Source: Aradus depressus
Taxonomy: Eukaryota; Arthropoda; Insecta; Hemiptera; Aradidae
Length of the DNA stretch: 64,000 nucleotides
Reading direction: 5' to 3'
Assembly (NCBI GenBank): GCA_963662175.1
Contig: OY759215.1
Span: 19,457,079 to 19,521,078, forward strand
Shown: positions 1 through 10,744 of the stretch, piece after piece
Layout: each line of letters opens with the position of its first letter
How positions within the stretch are numbered: the stretch's first letter is position 1
The notes under the pieces: model-generated
What the model saw: the letters and a program-made list of their open reading frames with translations, nothing else
The model's database searches: none
Told to the model about the DNA's origin: nothing
Program-made: the position numbers and the translations under genes

Positions 1-173
1 TTAATTGGTTAAGCTTGGTGAAACTAATTGTAAATTCAGAATTAACAAGATGGCCTACTTGAGTTAAGGGGCTGCCTCTCTCTTGGGTCTTGTAATAGAA
101 AAGAAGTAAATTGCATTAAATTTTTTTGTAAATACTTGTTTTTTTTTCAGTTTTTTTAATATAAGAAAAAATC
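1..173. other. AT-rich sequence, nothing recognised
   Basis: No open frame, RNA or repeat boundary can be supported here. Confidence 0.4.
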
Positions 174-894
174 TTGGTGAATCACCGGCTATGTACTTCC
201 CCAACACGACACTCAATTATGTTTTCACTCTCCCTCCAAAGCCAATCGACAGTTTGAGCTAAAACTTTATATTCGGCTTACATAAAGTGTAAAGTCGAAC
301 CCTTCTCTAGTCCCTCTCTTCCCTTCGACCTTTTTCGCGGAAAATTGATAGGTGTCATCCTAACAGGGTTTTGAATTTAAATATCAAATTTCATGTCGAT
401 ACATTCATTATAATGGCGGTCATTTGGATTTTTGTGTTGAGCCCCCTCTGATCCCCTGAAAATTAATAAGTGTCTCCCTTATAAATTTCATGTCAATACA
501 TTTATCTCAACGGTTGTTTCCTTTGACCGATTTGGCTGAAAATCAGTAGGTGTCTTCCTTAGAGAGTTTTGAATACACGTATAAAATTTCGTTTTATGGT
601 ATGGGTTATGTGGTAAAAAAAAATATTAATCTTAAATAAATTGTAAATAAATAAAAATATAATCCATCTCCCCCCTTCCGTTCGTGCGATTTCACAAAAC
701 ATTGATAGTTGTCATCCTCATAGGATTTAAAATTTACATATACAATTTTGTATCGATACATTCAGTTTATCGGGGTTATCGTGTTCACAAACAGAGAGAA
801 ATTTGAATCTTTATGTTTGGAATCAGGAGTCGGAGAACATGAAATTCCGGTCAAATCTCAACCTCGAATTTTAGACTGATTACCTAACTTCCCA
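174..894 (+). repeat. Repeat family A, near full length
   Basis: This is the reference copy of the most frequent long repeat in the window. It begins with GGTGAATCACCGGC and TACTTCCCC. Three diverged modules of roughly 140 bp follow, each built around a phrase like ATACATTCATTATA, a G/C-poor spacer and GATTTGGCTGAAAATCA. It ends near ACTGATTACCTAACTTCC. The ACTTCCCC / GGGGAAGT inverted ends seen in better copies suggest a non-autonomous DNA element, but no target duplication could be proved. No coding potential is visible. Confidence 0.65.
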
Positions 895-1381
895 TCACAA
901 TTACTAGTGACAAATGTTCTGTCGTTGTGAATATGTAAATAAATAAAATATTTTTATTGTCCTTTATTAACCTAAAATTTACGTACTTTAATATATATTT
1001 ATACATATTTTTTTTTAATGATGACTGCATTTTTGTAGTTAAATTAAGCTTTGTACATTTCTGTTAGTTTTCCATGCCGCTGCTTTTTAATGTTTGCCAT
1101 GACTCCTACAGGACTGTGAACCTTCCTTCCCCATCTTCTTCTGTTATATTTTCTTTTCTTCTTTGCTGTCATGTCATAAATTTACCAGACATCAGAAGGT
1201 TATCATTAGTCAGTGAGCTCTCTGGCCAGAAACCCGAACCCTGGCTCTTGCATTAAGTGGTCTACTCTTGGTTCAGTACTCCCGTCGTCTTCAGTCTGCC
1301 GCTGTTGAGTTGGCGCCTTGAGTCCTTGAGTCTACACTTCATTTCACCGCGGAACTCTTCTCCCACCCCCTTTAGAATTAA
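895..1381. other. Unassigned AT-rich stretch
   Basis: A 60-codon open frame at 1074-1256 has no recognisable domain and no supporting context. Nothing else is supported. Confidence 0.4.
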
Positions 1382-1600
1382 GTGAATCAGCGGCATTGTA
1401 CTTCCCCAACTCATATACACATATTAAAATACATACATGTATTAAAATAATAAGTTTCTGCTCGATCGATTTGTTTCAAAATAGGTGTCTTACTCAGGGA
1501 CTTCTCAATCCTCATACTTAATTTCCCCTCCCCGATTCGGCTGAAAATTAATAGAGATCGTCCTCATAAGGTTTTATATTAGTATTTGTAGTTCCTAGGC
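1382..1600 (+). repeat. Repeat family A, diverged fragment
   Basis: It contains GTACTTCCCCAACTCAT, a shortened CTCAATCCTCATACTTAATT phrase and GATTCGGCTGAAAATTAATA in the order found in other family A copies. Confidence 0.5.
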
Positions 1601-2427
1601 TCAATAGCGTCGTAACTTTTTCCGATTTCTTCCAAAATCCCAACTTGTCATTTCTGATTTTTTTTTTTTTTTTTGTCTTTAATTTATAAAGAAGCAACTG
1701 TTGCTAGGGTGCAACAACCAGCATCTATGATGGTAGGTATTGACATGTTGCCGTGAATGGCATGTGAGAGGAAGGCCACGCAGTGGTAGGTCCTCGGGAC
1801 GAAAATTTATATTAATTATTAGGACAAGGAAAAAAGAAGAAAGAAAAAAAAAGAATTAATAAATGAAAAGGAATTGAAAAACAATTTTGATGGATGGGTA
1901 AGAGAGATGATAAAACTAAAGGAAAATAATGTAAAAAATAAAAAAATATTAGGAACGAATAGGATTTAAGGTGGAAAGTGTTGTGAAGAAAAAGTACGTA
2001 TTTCTGGGTTTGTATGTGTGCTGTTTCATGATTGGCTCCCGAAATTAGGGACTTTAAAATTATAAAATTCAAAATTAAAAATGTAAGCGAGTATAAGCAC
2101 CGTTACAATATATCTATTATATATCTTACATGCAACAAATTCAATTATATGATTCTTTATTTTCAAGCCAACAGTAAAAAATAACAATAAATTGTTAATT
2201 TTTCTAACATTATTTACACTATAGTTACTTAAAGAATGCACAATTGGTTCTGAATCGTATTCTGGTTTATTGGGGAGATAATTTTAGAGAAATGTTTGCC
2301 TGGGGATACACAAAGAGGGACAATAGAACAAAAAGTCATGAGTCATGAATAACTAACTATATATATATATATACTTTTTTTTTCACTTAAGCCCTTCAAT
2401 GTTTTCCATTTTTTTTACTTTCCCAGC
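1601..2427. other. Unassigned AT-rich stretch
   Basis: It holds a T-run near 1660, A-rich tracts and a short TA repeat at about 2356-2372. Two short minus-strand open frames (1812-2072, 2026-2241) are low-complexity and not credible genes. Confidence 0.4.
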
Positions 2428-2520
2428 TTTGCGAAGTATAGAGGAAGTTATGTAACCGGTAGATGTTGACTTTTCATTGAAGTTTCATGTTCGGAGTAAT
2501 ATTTTCCTGAATAATCCCGG
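2428..2520 (-). repeat. Repeat family A, 3'-end fragment
   Basis: CGAAGTATAGAGGAAGTTAT followed by TGTAACCGGT is the reverse complement of the family A terminus. Confidence 0.5.
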
Positions 2521-2889
2521 TCAGACTACCCCACTCAAACTCCACTTGGGCAAACAGTTCTCTGTTATGTGTCTCCTGGGCCCATACCGAGTGTGAGGGG
2601 AGATTATGAAGACTCCACAAAATGGTAGGGGATGGATTGAAAGATTGTTTGCCGACCCGGAGGAAACGTGAGAGGGTTACTAAATCCGGGGATGGGAGAT
2701 CACTATAAGGTTTTTATTGGATTCGTCGTAGACAGAGCTCATCTTACGACTGGTTTTGGATTGAAAATTGTATAGGATTCCCAAAAGCTTCTCGCTCCTC
2801 AATCCTCTGAAAGCCGTTGGATGGCCTTGTTTTTCCACAACAGAAGGGGATGCATTATGCATTTTTTCATACTAATGTTCTTGGAATTT
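2521..2889. other. Unassigned stretch
   Basis: No recognisable repeat or credible open reading frame; the two overlapping + frames from 2817 and 2821 run into a family A fragment and a SINE and are chance. Confidence 0.35.
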
Positions 2890-2997
2890 TACACCCCCAT
2901 CTTTATGAAATATACGGGAAGTTATGTAATCGGTCAGAAATTCGTATTTGCGTTTTCACCGGAATTTCATGTTGTTCAACCACAGATTCCAAAAAGG
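2890..2997 (-). repeat. Repeat family A, fragment
   Basis: GGGAAGTTATGTAATCGGTC and TTTTCACCGGAATTTCATG match the reverse complement of the family A end. A SINE copy follows directly. Confidence 0.55.
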
Positions 2998-3002
2998 AGG
3001 CA

Positions 3003-3176
3003 CCGGTAGCTTGGAGGTAGTATGCTTGCCTACTGAGCTCAAGATCGGAGGGTACGAAACCCGACCGAAGGAGGCTCTTAGGTTTTCTATCTGGGATGTG
3101 GAAAAACATTGAGCACGCCGTCCTTCGGATGGGATGATAAGCGATGGTCCCGAACCAATACGACGTCAGGTACTCG
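3003..3176 (+). mobile_element. tRNA-derived SINE, 3'-truncated copy
   Basis: It begins ACCGGTAGCTTGGAGG, a degraded A box. ACTGAGCTCAAGATCGGAGG and a B-box-like GGGTACGAAACCC follow. The SINE body continues through GCCGTCCTTCGGATGGGATG and CAGGTACTCGTTAAAGAC. The 3' third of the element is missing. Confidence 0.75.
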
Positions 3177-3303
3177 TTAAAGACACACCCACTTTTGTAC
3201 AGATCCCTCTTTATCCCCCTCCCTCCTCTCAAAGTCATTTTATACTGGCATTACTGGGTAATAAGAAAGTATGAAGTAAGAAATTACCTTGTAGACTAAA
3301 ACT

Positions 3304-4088
3304 TATAGACACGCGAGCAACGAGCCGAACATTAGTCAGTGCGCAGGCGCTCGACGAACAAGGAGGCTCGGGGTCTGCTCCACCTGTTGTCGATTTTTTG
3401 ACGAACCATCAAAGGAATGTTCGGCTCGGGCTGCGGTGTGTGTGGACTGGTACCAAGCCGAACCGTCTCGACTTGACCCGAGCACTGTTGTTTATAACCA
3501 ATATTATAAACTTCTTAAATATTTAGGTTTTTGGAAGTGCACGTTTTTTTTTTTTTTTAAATTAAATATATATTTAAATATTATTCAATAAATTGTATTT
3601 TATTATGGCTTCTGAAGACTGGTCTCAGGAGCTTCAAATTCAGTTTGCTCAGGCTATGAGACAGTACCCAGTCATATGGGATTTAAAACACAAATTACAT
3701 TTTAATAAAATAAAGAGATTGGATGCTTGGGAGGAATTATTCAAACACTTTTCCTAAAAAGTGTTCATTTTAAACAATTTACATGTAAAAATAAATTACG
3801 TATCATAATAAATTCGTATCCGTATTAATTGTACTACAAATATGTAAATTAATTACGTAAGTAGCTACCTACCTTGAGCATTTTCTGATTGAAGATTTTG
3901 AATAGTAATAAAATGATATACAAATAAACGTAAATTTGTTATCTGCAGGTTAACTTGTGCAGGTTATGTTCGTTAGTATGGTTGTGGAGCATCCAAATGC
4001 TCGGCTCGTCTCTGTTCGGCTTGGAGTGTGTTCGTTGAAAACTGAAAACGAGCCGAACAGTGCTCGGTTCGTTGCTCGCATGTCTGTA
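3304..4088. mobile_element. Non-autonomous DNA transposon with 25-bp TIRs
   Basis: The left end TATAGACACGCGAGCAACGA is matched, with three differences over 25 bp, by the reverse complement of the right end (TACAGACATGCGAGCAACGA). The interior holds a 50-codon MADF-like open frame, a domain common in the accessory protein of PIF/Harbinger transposons. This looks like a deletion derivative of such an element; superfamily is inferred and the target duplication is unclear. Confidence 0.55.
3605..3757 (+). pseudogene. MADF-like DNA-binding domain fragment
   Basis: A 50-residue open frame starts at an ATG (MASEDWSQELQIQ). It contains the spacing typical of a MADF/Myb-SANT-like helix bundle: an aromatic-rich first helix, RQYPVIWDLKH, then RLDAWEELFKHF before the stop. 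MADF domains bind DNA in insect regulators and in the second protein of Harbinger elements. Because it lies between terminal inverted repeats and stops after about half the normal domain length, it is most likely a transposon relic. Confidence 0.55.
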
Positions 4089-4155
4089 CTAGCCTTTACT
4101 TTCATATGAAATGAGGGAGGGAAAGTGATCTGTACAAAAGTGAGTGGTATAAGAA

Positions 4156-4763
4156 AGTCCTGTAATGGTCACATCACATATTTTTACTTGCTTATACTTT
4201 TAATCCGAGATTTCGCGACGATGTCTGTCTGTGCGTGTGTGTGTTTGTATGTGAGTGGGTGTGCCATTGGAATGTTGTGAGTGCTCTACCGCAAAAACGA
4301 TTGTAGTTATGAACTTCAAATTTGGAATGAAAAGCTCTCTTGTGCTGACTTAGATCTGATTGAATTTTGGCCGAAATCGTTCAAAAATTGAGACCCCTAT
4401 ACTCCGAGGTCTATGTACATTTTACAAGTTAACGATTATGTTTATGACCTAATCAAAATGTTTTTCGTGTAATAGTTGTAGGGAGAAATGAAATACATAT
4501 TTTATATGAAATACGATTTTTTGCAGGTCGTCCGGTTTTTGAGATCAATAGGTACCAAAAACCGTAGTGAAATGAAGTTTTGAAACACATATTTTTAGAC
4601 GTTTCCTTGTTTTACCCGAAAACGGTTAGTCGTATCGAAACATTGTTCCTTACCAAAAATGTTCCCTATTAAATTCCCAATCGCCTACACAACTCAGATT
4701 TTACATAGCGTCAATACTACAAAATATATAGCGCCTCAAACAATGAAGAAGAAAAATACCGTA
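4156..4763. repeat. Diverged repeat remnants
   Basis: The 4600-4750 part (TTTACCCGAAAACGGTTAGT, then CGTATCGAAACATTG) matches segments at about 17300 and 25400, so it is an interspersed repeat. The rest (4180-4600) is unassigned. Confidence 0.4.
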
Positions 4764-5205
4764 GAAACGAATTATAATAATAATAATAATTTATTTCCGT
4801 TAAACCAATACATGGTAATAGGATACGTGAAATGAATTTATACATTAAGATAGCTTATATGTTAGATATATAACTACTTGAGTCTAACACATCTATGATT
4901 AGTAGTAACATAAAAACCATTAAAAAAAGTAAAATGAAATTAATAAAAACTGTACAAATAAATACTTAAAAATATATGAGTATATATAAAATAATAATAA
5001 TAATAATACAAGATACGTTCATAATAAGTAGACACATTTTTCAATTTAATACAAATTAAGATAACTATTTTTCAAAAAAAAACTCTTCGGATGTGTCTTT
5101 ATCCCCCAACGATGTTACGGGACGTTCTTACGTCCCATCATCAGGTCCCAATGTGGCGAGATATAGAAAAGAAAGAAAACAATGTAACTATAACAATATA
5201 TGAAA

Positions 5206-5241
<36 letters not shown>

Positions 5242-5672
5242 TAGTCAACTATAAATGAATGTATAAAAATGTCTAAATAAAAAAATATATGTATAAATGA
5301 ATAAATAAAACAATAACGTACATTGGACTGACTTTTAAGGTGTGGAGGAACTCTGCCCAAAATATAAAAATGAAAGCTTTGTATCAAATAATGATTTTGG
5401 ATATGAAAAACGATTCTTTATTGTGATTATATTATTCTTTTTGAACAGTGAGAATAAAATTCCGTTTCCGTGTAAAGGGTTTCCTCTAACATGAACATTT
5501 TTAGTTGAAATTTAAATTTTTTTGTTGTATCTATTGACTTCAAGAAGTGGGGGAGGGCATTAAATAAATTAATTCCTTTATGAGTTATACTTTTTTCAAA
5601 AAGAGTAGAGCAATGTTTTGTTATTCGAAAGTCTTCTTTCTTCCTGGTATCGTAATCATGACTAGTATTGTT
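4764..5672 (-). mobile_element. Non-LTR retrotransposon 3' end
   Basis: The minus strand carries the C-terminal end of a reverse-transcriptase ORF (5427-5672). A long AT-rich 3' untranslated region follows, ending near TTTATTTCCGTTAAACCAAT as read on the + strand. A related copy occupies 45228-46090 and part of the same 3' UTR recurs at about 37170-37330. The element is 5'-truncated. Confidence 0.75.
5427..5672 (-). pseudogene. LINE reverse transcriptase C-terminus (81 codons)
   Basis: The frame reads NNTSHDYDTRKKEDFRITKH at its N-terminal side. Near its middle it contains FEKSITHKGINLFNALPHFL, the conserved ...GxxLxNxLPxxxK motif that closes many Jockey/CR1-type reverse transcriptases. It ends at a stop on 5427-5429. 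There are no internal stops in this stretch, but the catalytic RT domain is absent. Confidence 0.75.
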
Positions 5673-5712
5673 GCGAGAGAAAATATTTATATATGTATAT
5701 GTTTTTATTATT

Positions 5713-5787
5713 GGTAGTTAGTCATTATGACTCATGCCCCGGCTTTAACTACAAGGCTATATCGCCTACTACCAGAGCGCTCTTTGG
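5713..5787 (-). mobile_element. tRNA SINE, 3'-end fragment
   Basis: GACTCATGCCCCGGCTTTAA followed by CTACAAGG and CGCCTACTACCAGAGCGCTC is the reverse complement of the SINE tail region. The tRNA-like head is missing. Confidence 0.65.
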
Positions 5788-6420
5788 ATATGTAGATTTG
5801 TGGGAGTACGCCAGAGGGTGTACACGGTGTTAAGGAATGCAGTCGGTAGCCAAGAGGGGACATAACAAGAACATTGACTTAAGAATACTATATAAATAGA
5901 TGACAGGTTAGGTGGCCCACTCCGCACTAGTTTGTATTTTTAAACCTATCCCCTCCTCGACATTGTTCATCACTGTTTTCCCTCAGGAACATATCCTATA
6001 GACACCTGTTTCTGTTTTCCCATCTCTTCTTCTATCTGGACGGACATATCCTGAAGAAGCAGTTGAACAAGGATAGAGGAGTAGAGGACCTTGTTAGCAT
6101 TCAGGATTCTACAGATCTATTGAAATGAGAAAAAGTCGAATATACCGGCAATGTACTTCCCCAGAACAAATTAATCAATTAATTTTTCGCTCCCCCTCCA
6201 AAACCAGTCGACCGATAGCGCTTATTTTTAATTGATTTACACAGGGACTCCTAACTCCTCATCCTGAAATAAAAATATAATGGATGTGTCGATACATTCA
6301 TTATATTGGCAGTTATTAATTTTTGAATTAGGTTTTTCCCCTAATCTCTCTCTTCCCTTTGGTTGATTTGGCTGAAAATCTATAGGTGTTGTCCTTATAG
6401 GGTTACACTTACTTATATAC

Positions 6421-6753
6421 AACGCAATACTCAAACCTATGTGGACTTACGGACTTGAACTCTGGGGTTCTACCAAGGCTTCCAATCTCCAGCGCATCCA
6501 ATCCCTTCAATCCAAAATCCTTCGTACAATAGCCAATGCTCCTTACTACGTCTCCAACAAAACCCTTCACACTGACCTTAACGTACCTTTCATCACTGAA
6601 GTCGCTAAATCCAAGTATAAAAAATTATTTTCCCTTCTTAGTTCCCACAATAATCCTCTAATCCGTGCCCTCCATTTTGCCATACTTCCCCAACAACGGC
6701 TTAAGCGTCAATGGCCTACAGACCTTCTGAGCAGAAGCAGTGACAGTGATTAG
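6421..6753 (+). pseudogene. Jockey-type reverse transcriptase C-terminus
   Basis: The open frame begins NAILKPMWTYGLELWGSTK. It continues through QRIQSLQSKILRTIANAP and TLHTDLNVPF, the well-known C-terminal signature of Jockey-clade RTs (PIWTYGxxLWG..., IQRxQSKxLRxIxNAPWY, LHxDLxIP). It ends at TAG 6751-6753. The 110 codons are uninterrupted, so the insertion is fairly young, but the catalytic domain is missing and it cannot work alone. Confidence 0.85.
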
Positions 6754-6918
6754 CTATAAACGAGAGAAAAACAGTGACTAGGGAGTGTCACCACTGGGTG
6801 ATTTCTCCCCTCATGACATTTTGACATTGCCATTACCTCTTTATTAGCACATTTTCTTGTTGTATTTATTTGTATACAGTTGTAAATAGCTATTTGTAAA
6901 AAAATTAAAATAAAAACA
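6421..6918 (+). mobile_element. Jockey-like LINE, 5'-truncated, with A-rich tail
   Basis: The coding 3' end (6421-6753) is followed by a 3' UTR. That UTR contains GGGAGTGTCACCACTGG and ends in an A-rich tail. The same 3' UTR recurs at 11340-11540. Inserted inside a family A repeat. Confidence 0.8.
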
Positions 6919-6990
6919 TATAAAATTGCGTGTTAATACAATCATTGTATCGGCAGTTATAACGGTTTTTGTGTTAAGGATTTAGCTACT

Positions 6991-7726
6991 TGGGTGACGT
7001 AGGGAATGCTGAGGTCATTGTGGAGGGTCTTGTTGCAAACATTAAAAGGAGCATTAGCTATTGTTCGAAGGATTTTGAATTGAAGGGATTGGATAATGTA
7101 TTTAAAGTTACTAACCTGTCGGGCAAAGCCTACCTCGGTTACCTGCTAGTCATCAATACCCGTAAACATGGATCCAATATATATATATATCTTGCAGTGG
7201 CTACTTGTATGTCTTCTAAGTGCTGCTTCTTGCTAAGCTCATTATATACTTCTTACTACCACTCCATTTCCGCAGTTCAAAAGTAACGGATATTGCGCCG
7301 GCGTTTTGAGCTCCTTAAAAAAACGAATTTTTAAGAGGAAGGGGAGCGCGGTCATTTGATAAACAAGAAAAAAAATTAATAAAATAAATGTTATTCGCTA
7401 CTCCAAATATCGCTCCTGAACCATAGGCGAGTTCTAGTTGGAGGACCACCTTTATCCTAATCAGGTAATAGAAAATAAATAAAAACAAAACAAATAAAGC
7501 AATAATAAATGAAGGAAGGAAAGAAAACTTGGATCAACTGCGCTTAGAAACAAAAAAAAAAAATATTTTATGTAATATATATATATAAAAAAAACATTCA
7601 AAGATAAATATAAATTTGAAAAGAACATAAAGAAACTACAAACTCCTATGAGTTGAAACCAAATGCTTATTTTATGAAAATTATATGATATCAATAAAGT
7701 CAATAAAACAAAAAATAAACTGTATG
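6991..7726. other. Unassigned AT-rich stretch
   Basis: The 98-codon open frame from 6990 has no recognisable domain; the region also has T/A-rich low-complexity segments. No gene is supported. Confidence 0.35.
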
Positions 7727-7995
7727 TTAAATAAAAATAAATGTCTCACGATTTTGGGGCCGGAAGGCGGCGGTGAGGACGGTGATGAGGAGATCGGAGT
7801 AGGCGGCGATGAGATGAGCGAAGAGGGTGTTGATGAGGTGACCGGAGAGAAGGGGATCAAACAGATGCCAGGAACCGGTCGGGCTTCATGATTGAGCGTC
7901 CAAAAGTTGGCCCGAACGGAGCGGGCAGAGATGTACCTCATGGTTTGGATCCAGGTGGACAACAACTGGCCGACAACTCCGGAATATAATCCCAT
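7727..7995 (-). other. GC-rich coding-like island, unidentified
   Basis: This GC-rich block lies in AT-rich surroundings. The minus strand has two overlapping open frames that together look protein-like. One at 7892-7995 reads TMRYISARSVRANFW. One at 7727-7870 reads WHLFDPLLSGHLINTLF and then LIAAYSDLLI, and ends at TAA 7727-7729. Joining them would need a +1 shift near 7870. It may be a decayed gene copy, an exon of an unseen gene, or captured sequence in a repeat. I do not recognise the family. Confidence 0.3.
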
Positions 7996-8053
7996 TGCCA
8001 GCCGTAATCCTCTACCGCTTCTGGTTTGTTATTATTGTCTTTGTAAAGCTACT

Positions 8054-8100
8054 CACCCCCTCACCCCCCCCCCCCCCCCCTCCCCACACACACACATCTC
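8054..8100. repeat. C-run and CA microsatellite
   Basis: A C homopolymer of about 17 bases at 8064-8080 is followed by CCCACACACACA. Confidence 0.85.
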
Positions 8101-8262
8101 ACAATAGAAAATTTACATAGAATTCATATAATAATAATATAATGTACATATACATATATATACATTTGGGTGGTCCTTAAACATAAATTTTTTTTGTAAG
8201 GCTGAATTTCGGTTTTTTGAGATAAAAAAAACAAGAAAAACATGTTTTTCAAATTTTTTTGA

Positions 8263-8364
8263 AGTCATTTACTGTGCCTCTAGATTAATGAATTTTATAT
8301 ATTATATATATGGAAAATATAGTTTTTTTGAAAATTCATTTATCTAGAGGCACAATAAATGACT
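8263..8364. repeat. Foldback repeat with 34-bp arms
   Basis: Left arm AGTCATTTACTGTGCCTCTA and right arm TAGAGGCACAATAAATGACT are inverted complements with few mismatches. They flank a TA-rich loop. Probably a small foldback MITE; no target duplication was seen. Confidence 0.6.
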
Positions 8365-8688
8365 TAGGGATCTTCTGGCAAATGAACTCCATTTGTTTGC
8401 CAATTGTGACATTGGAATGACCCCTGCTGCCCCATCGGCAAAGATATGATTGCAGATGATATAGAAGCTTCAGTTTTAAGGAAATCCTGTCTTGGAAATG
8501 GTGTGGTTGAGGGTTCCATAATGAAATGAAAGCCTCCAAATTCTGTCTAATGCATGAAGGATGGAGCTAGCTTAGCGCTTCTCGCCCAGCATTAAGTTTA
8601 GTATTTGTAACTAAGCCCACTCCTTAAAACCTTATTTCCTTTACGTTCTTTTGAAAAAGGAATATTCTCATTTTTATTTTATTATTTT

Positions 8689-9247
8689 CCCAGTTCAACG
8701 AACTATAAGGGAAGTTAAGTATAAAAGGAAGTAACCAGTCATAAACTTTTATGTTTGTGAAGAATGAGAAAAATGAATGTATCAACATAAAAATTGATAT
8801 GTAAGGAGATCATAGGAAGGAGCTCAACTAAAAAATCCCAATACTGCCGATGTAATGAATATTTAGACAGGTAACAATCAGTATGAGGATTTTGAAGTTT
8901 ATACGTTAGTCATTGATTTTCAGTGAAATCGGCGGAAAGGGGGTAGCTTAAAACCTTAATAATTGCCGTTGAAATGTATGTATCGATATGAGATTCTGTA
9001 TGAGGATTCAGAAGTTTCTATGTAATTGAACTATTGATTTTCAGCGAAATCGGTCGAAGGAAAGCGGAATTTGAGAAGGTGACTCAACTTAAAAACCCTA
9101 ATAACTTCTAATGTAATGCTTTTATCGACACAAAATTTAGTATGAGGACTCAGAAGCCCCTAAGTCAACTATTGTTTTGTTAGCCCAAACGGTCGATTTT
9201 TGGAATGGAGAGTAAAACTTAGTTGATTAATACGTGCTGGAGAAGTT
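8689..9247 (-). repeat. Repeat family A, long copy
   Basis: On the minus strand it carries the three family A modules. Examples on + are GCCGATGTAATGAATATT, TGAAATGTATGTATCGATAT and CTAATGTAATGCTTTTATCG. It ends near GGTCGATTTTTGGAATGGAG and GTGCTGGAGAAG. Confidence 0.65.
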
Positions 9248-9467
9248 TTATTTTTTCAACCAGAGCCGTGTCGTGTCATCTTCGGTGGTACATCTGTACA
9301 CATTTCTTAAATATAAGTAATAAATATTAATGAATAAGGGTACAAACGAAAATGGTATAGAATATTTCATAATTCGAAAAATGTCCAAAACTGAACTCGG
9401 AAGTTTTTGTGAGGGATCCGGGTGCATTAGTTTAATTTTATTATTCAAAATACAAGTACTTTGACAT

Positions 9468-10060
9468 CTATAACTCGAATTGAAAGCATGTCAAAACCTC
9501 TCTCGCCTCGACCTTTTTATTGTTGAGGGCGCCGGTAGCTCAGTGGTATGCGTGCTTGTCTTCTGAGCTCAAGATAGGGTTCGAAACCCGACCGAAACCC
9601 TTAGTATATTTTATCTGGGAGGTTAAATAATCTTAAGCACGCCGTCCTTCGTATGGGACGTTGAGCGATGGTTCCGAGCCTGTACGATGTCAGGTACTCG
9701 TTAAAGACCCCTTCCCTAGGTGAATAAAACTTTAGGGTACGCAGAATTCAGGATTAACATAGTAGAGTCGGGCTCATGTCCACCAGAGTGACGAATGAGC
9801 GCTTCGGTAGTAGGCGATATGACCTCGTAGTTAAAGCCCAGGCATGAGTCATAAAGCCTAACCTAACCTTTTTATTGTTACTATCTAAGACTACCTCTAT
9901 AAGTTGAATTTTTCTTTCTTTGAGCCTCTAAAACTCGGAAAATTTTCATAGTTTATTAATTTTGTACAAAACCTCTATCAGTCGAAATTTTATTTCATAT
10001 CATTTATAGAACTTGAAAACTTCATATCATTTATAGAAGACGAAAACTCTACAGGAGAAA
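9468..10060. mobile_element. Pogo-like MITE remnant split by a SINE
   Basis: Both sides of the SINE carry the CTCTATAAGTCGAA-type repeats of the intact pogo-like MITE at 33652: ATCTATAACTCGAATTG on the left and CCTCTATAAGTTGAAT and CCTCTATCAGTCGAAAT on the right. No clear termini remain. Confidence 0.45.
9525..9865 (+). mobile_element. tRNA-derived SINE, full length with 14-bp TSD
   Basis: It begins GAGGGCGCCGGTAGCTCAGT (A box) and has a clean B box GGGTTCGAAACCCG at 9577-9590. It ends with CCTAACCTAACC. It is flanked by the perfect 14-bp direct repeat ACCTTTTTATTGTT (9511-9524 and 9866-9879), the mark of target-primed reverse transcription. The internal RNA polymerase III promoter is derived from a tRNA. 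Confidence 0.9.
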
Positions 10061-10744
10061 CTCGAGTTTCTCAGTTAGTTTCGCAGTATATGGTCTCAAT
10101 TTATGGAGTTGTTCTGTCATCCATCACGAAGCCTATCCAGTCCTACCAGAAGGTGTTGGAAACTCCTCCTCTCTATGGGGTGGCCTGGGGCTCCTCCCAC
10201 CACTCGTTAACTGACCCCAGAGAAGAGGCGGGGAAGGGTGGGGTGAGATGATTGGTTGGGTGGGGAAAGGACAGTCGGGTTCTCCCCACCGTTCGTGGCC
10301 TTCACTATTGTCGAGGTGATCACAAATCTATTGCCTTTCCTTAGAAAGTGGGGATTTGACTGTCCAAGGTATCAGGGTAGACAATCGACTTTCAACCATC
10401 AGAGAGATGCGGGTTATCACAAAACTAGCCCTTTCGCTGTAAAGCTTAAACCGTCAAAAAACAGACGAATGTGTTAATGTGTTGTGTTATCGGTAACATG
10501 TTGGTGATTAATGGTTTAGCGCGTTAATCGGCGCGATTGTAGGCCTAAACACGATGGTTGTGTATGTTGAGGGGATGTAGGCTGGGTTGCCATGACGGCG
10601 GGGGTGGGTCGATAGCCAGGCTTCGTCCTAACCCACTGGCCTCACCCTGTCCCCCTCCCATTAGCTCCTCACCCACCCCCACCCCACCCCACAATAGTAC
10701 TGTTGTCGAGAGTAAACGGTCATGCATGAGCAACATGGATTAAG
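10061..10744. other. GC-richer unassigned stretch
   Basis: The 10140-10720 segment is clearly richer in G and C than its surroundings, with C-rich runs near 10640-10690. The open frames across it (10256-10477, 10545-10743) are low-complexity and match no domain I know. No gene is called. Confidence 0.35.

Larger units (their letters stand above)
3180..4155. mobile_element. Repeat family B MITE, split by a younger transposon
   Basis: The left arm (CACTTTTGTACAGATCCCTC, then CATTTTATACTGGCATTACT) and the right arm (GAAATGAGGGAGGGAAAGTG, then ATCTGTACAAAAGTGAGTGG) are inverted copies, as in the intact family B element at 25477. A second element lies between them (about 3304-4088). This is therefore a nested insertion. 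Confidence 0.55.
6132..6990 (+). repeat. Repeat family A, interrupted by a LINE
   Basis: Family A sequence runs from about 6132 (ACCGGCAATGTACTTCCCC) to about 6417. It resumes at about 6919 (ATATAAAATTGCGTGTTAAT, then CATTGTATCGGCAGTTAT). The two parts are collinear with the consensus, and a 5'-truncated LINE lies between them. Confidence 0.6.

Noticed and set aside
2903..3238. 111-codon minus-strand open frame
   Set aside because: It is antisense to a tRNA SINE and a family A fragment; the peptide is a translation of repeat sequence.
9536..9600. Possible functional tRNA gene at the A/B boxes
   Set aside because: No full cloverleaf or proper acceptor stem; sequence continues into the SINE body and lies between target duplications.
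10545..10743. Overlapping open frames in the GC-richer stretch
   Set aside because: Low-complexity Pro/Gly peptides on both strands from C-rich DNA; no domain.
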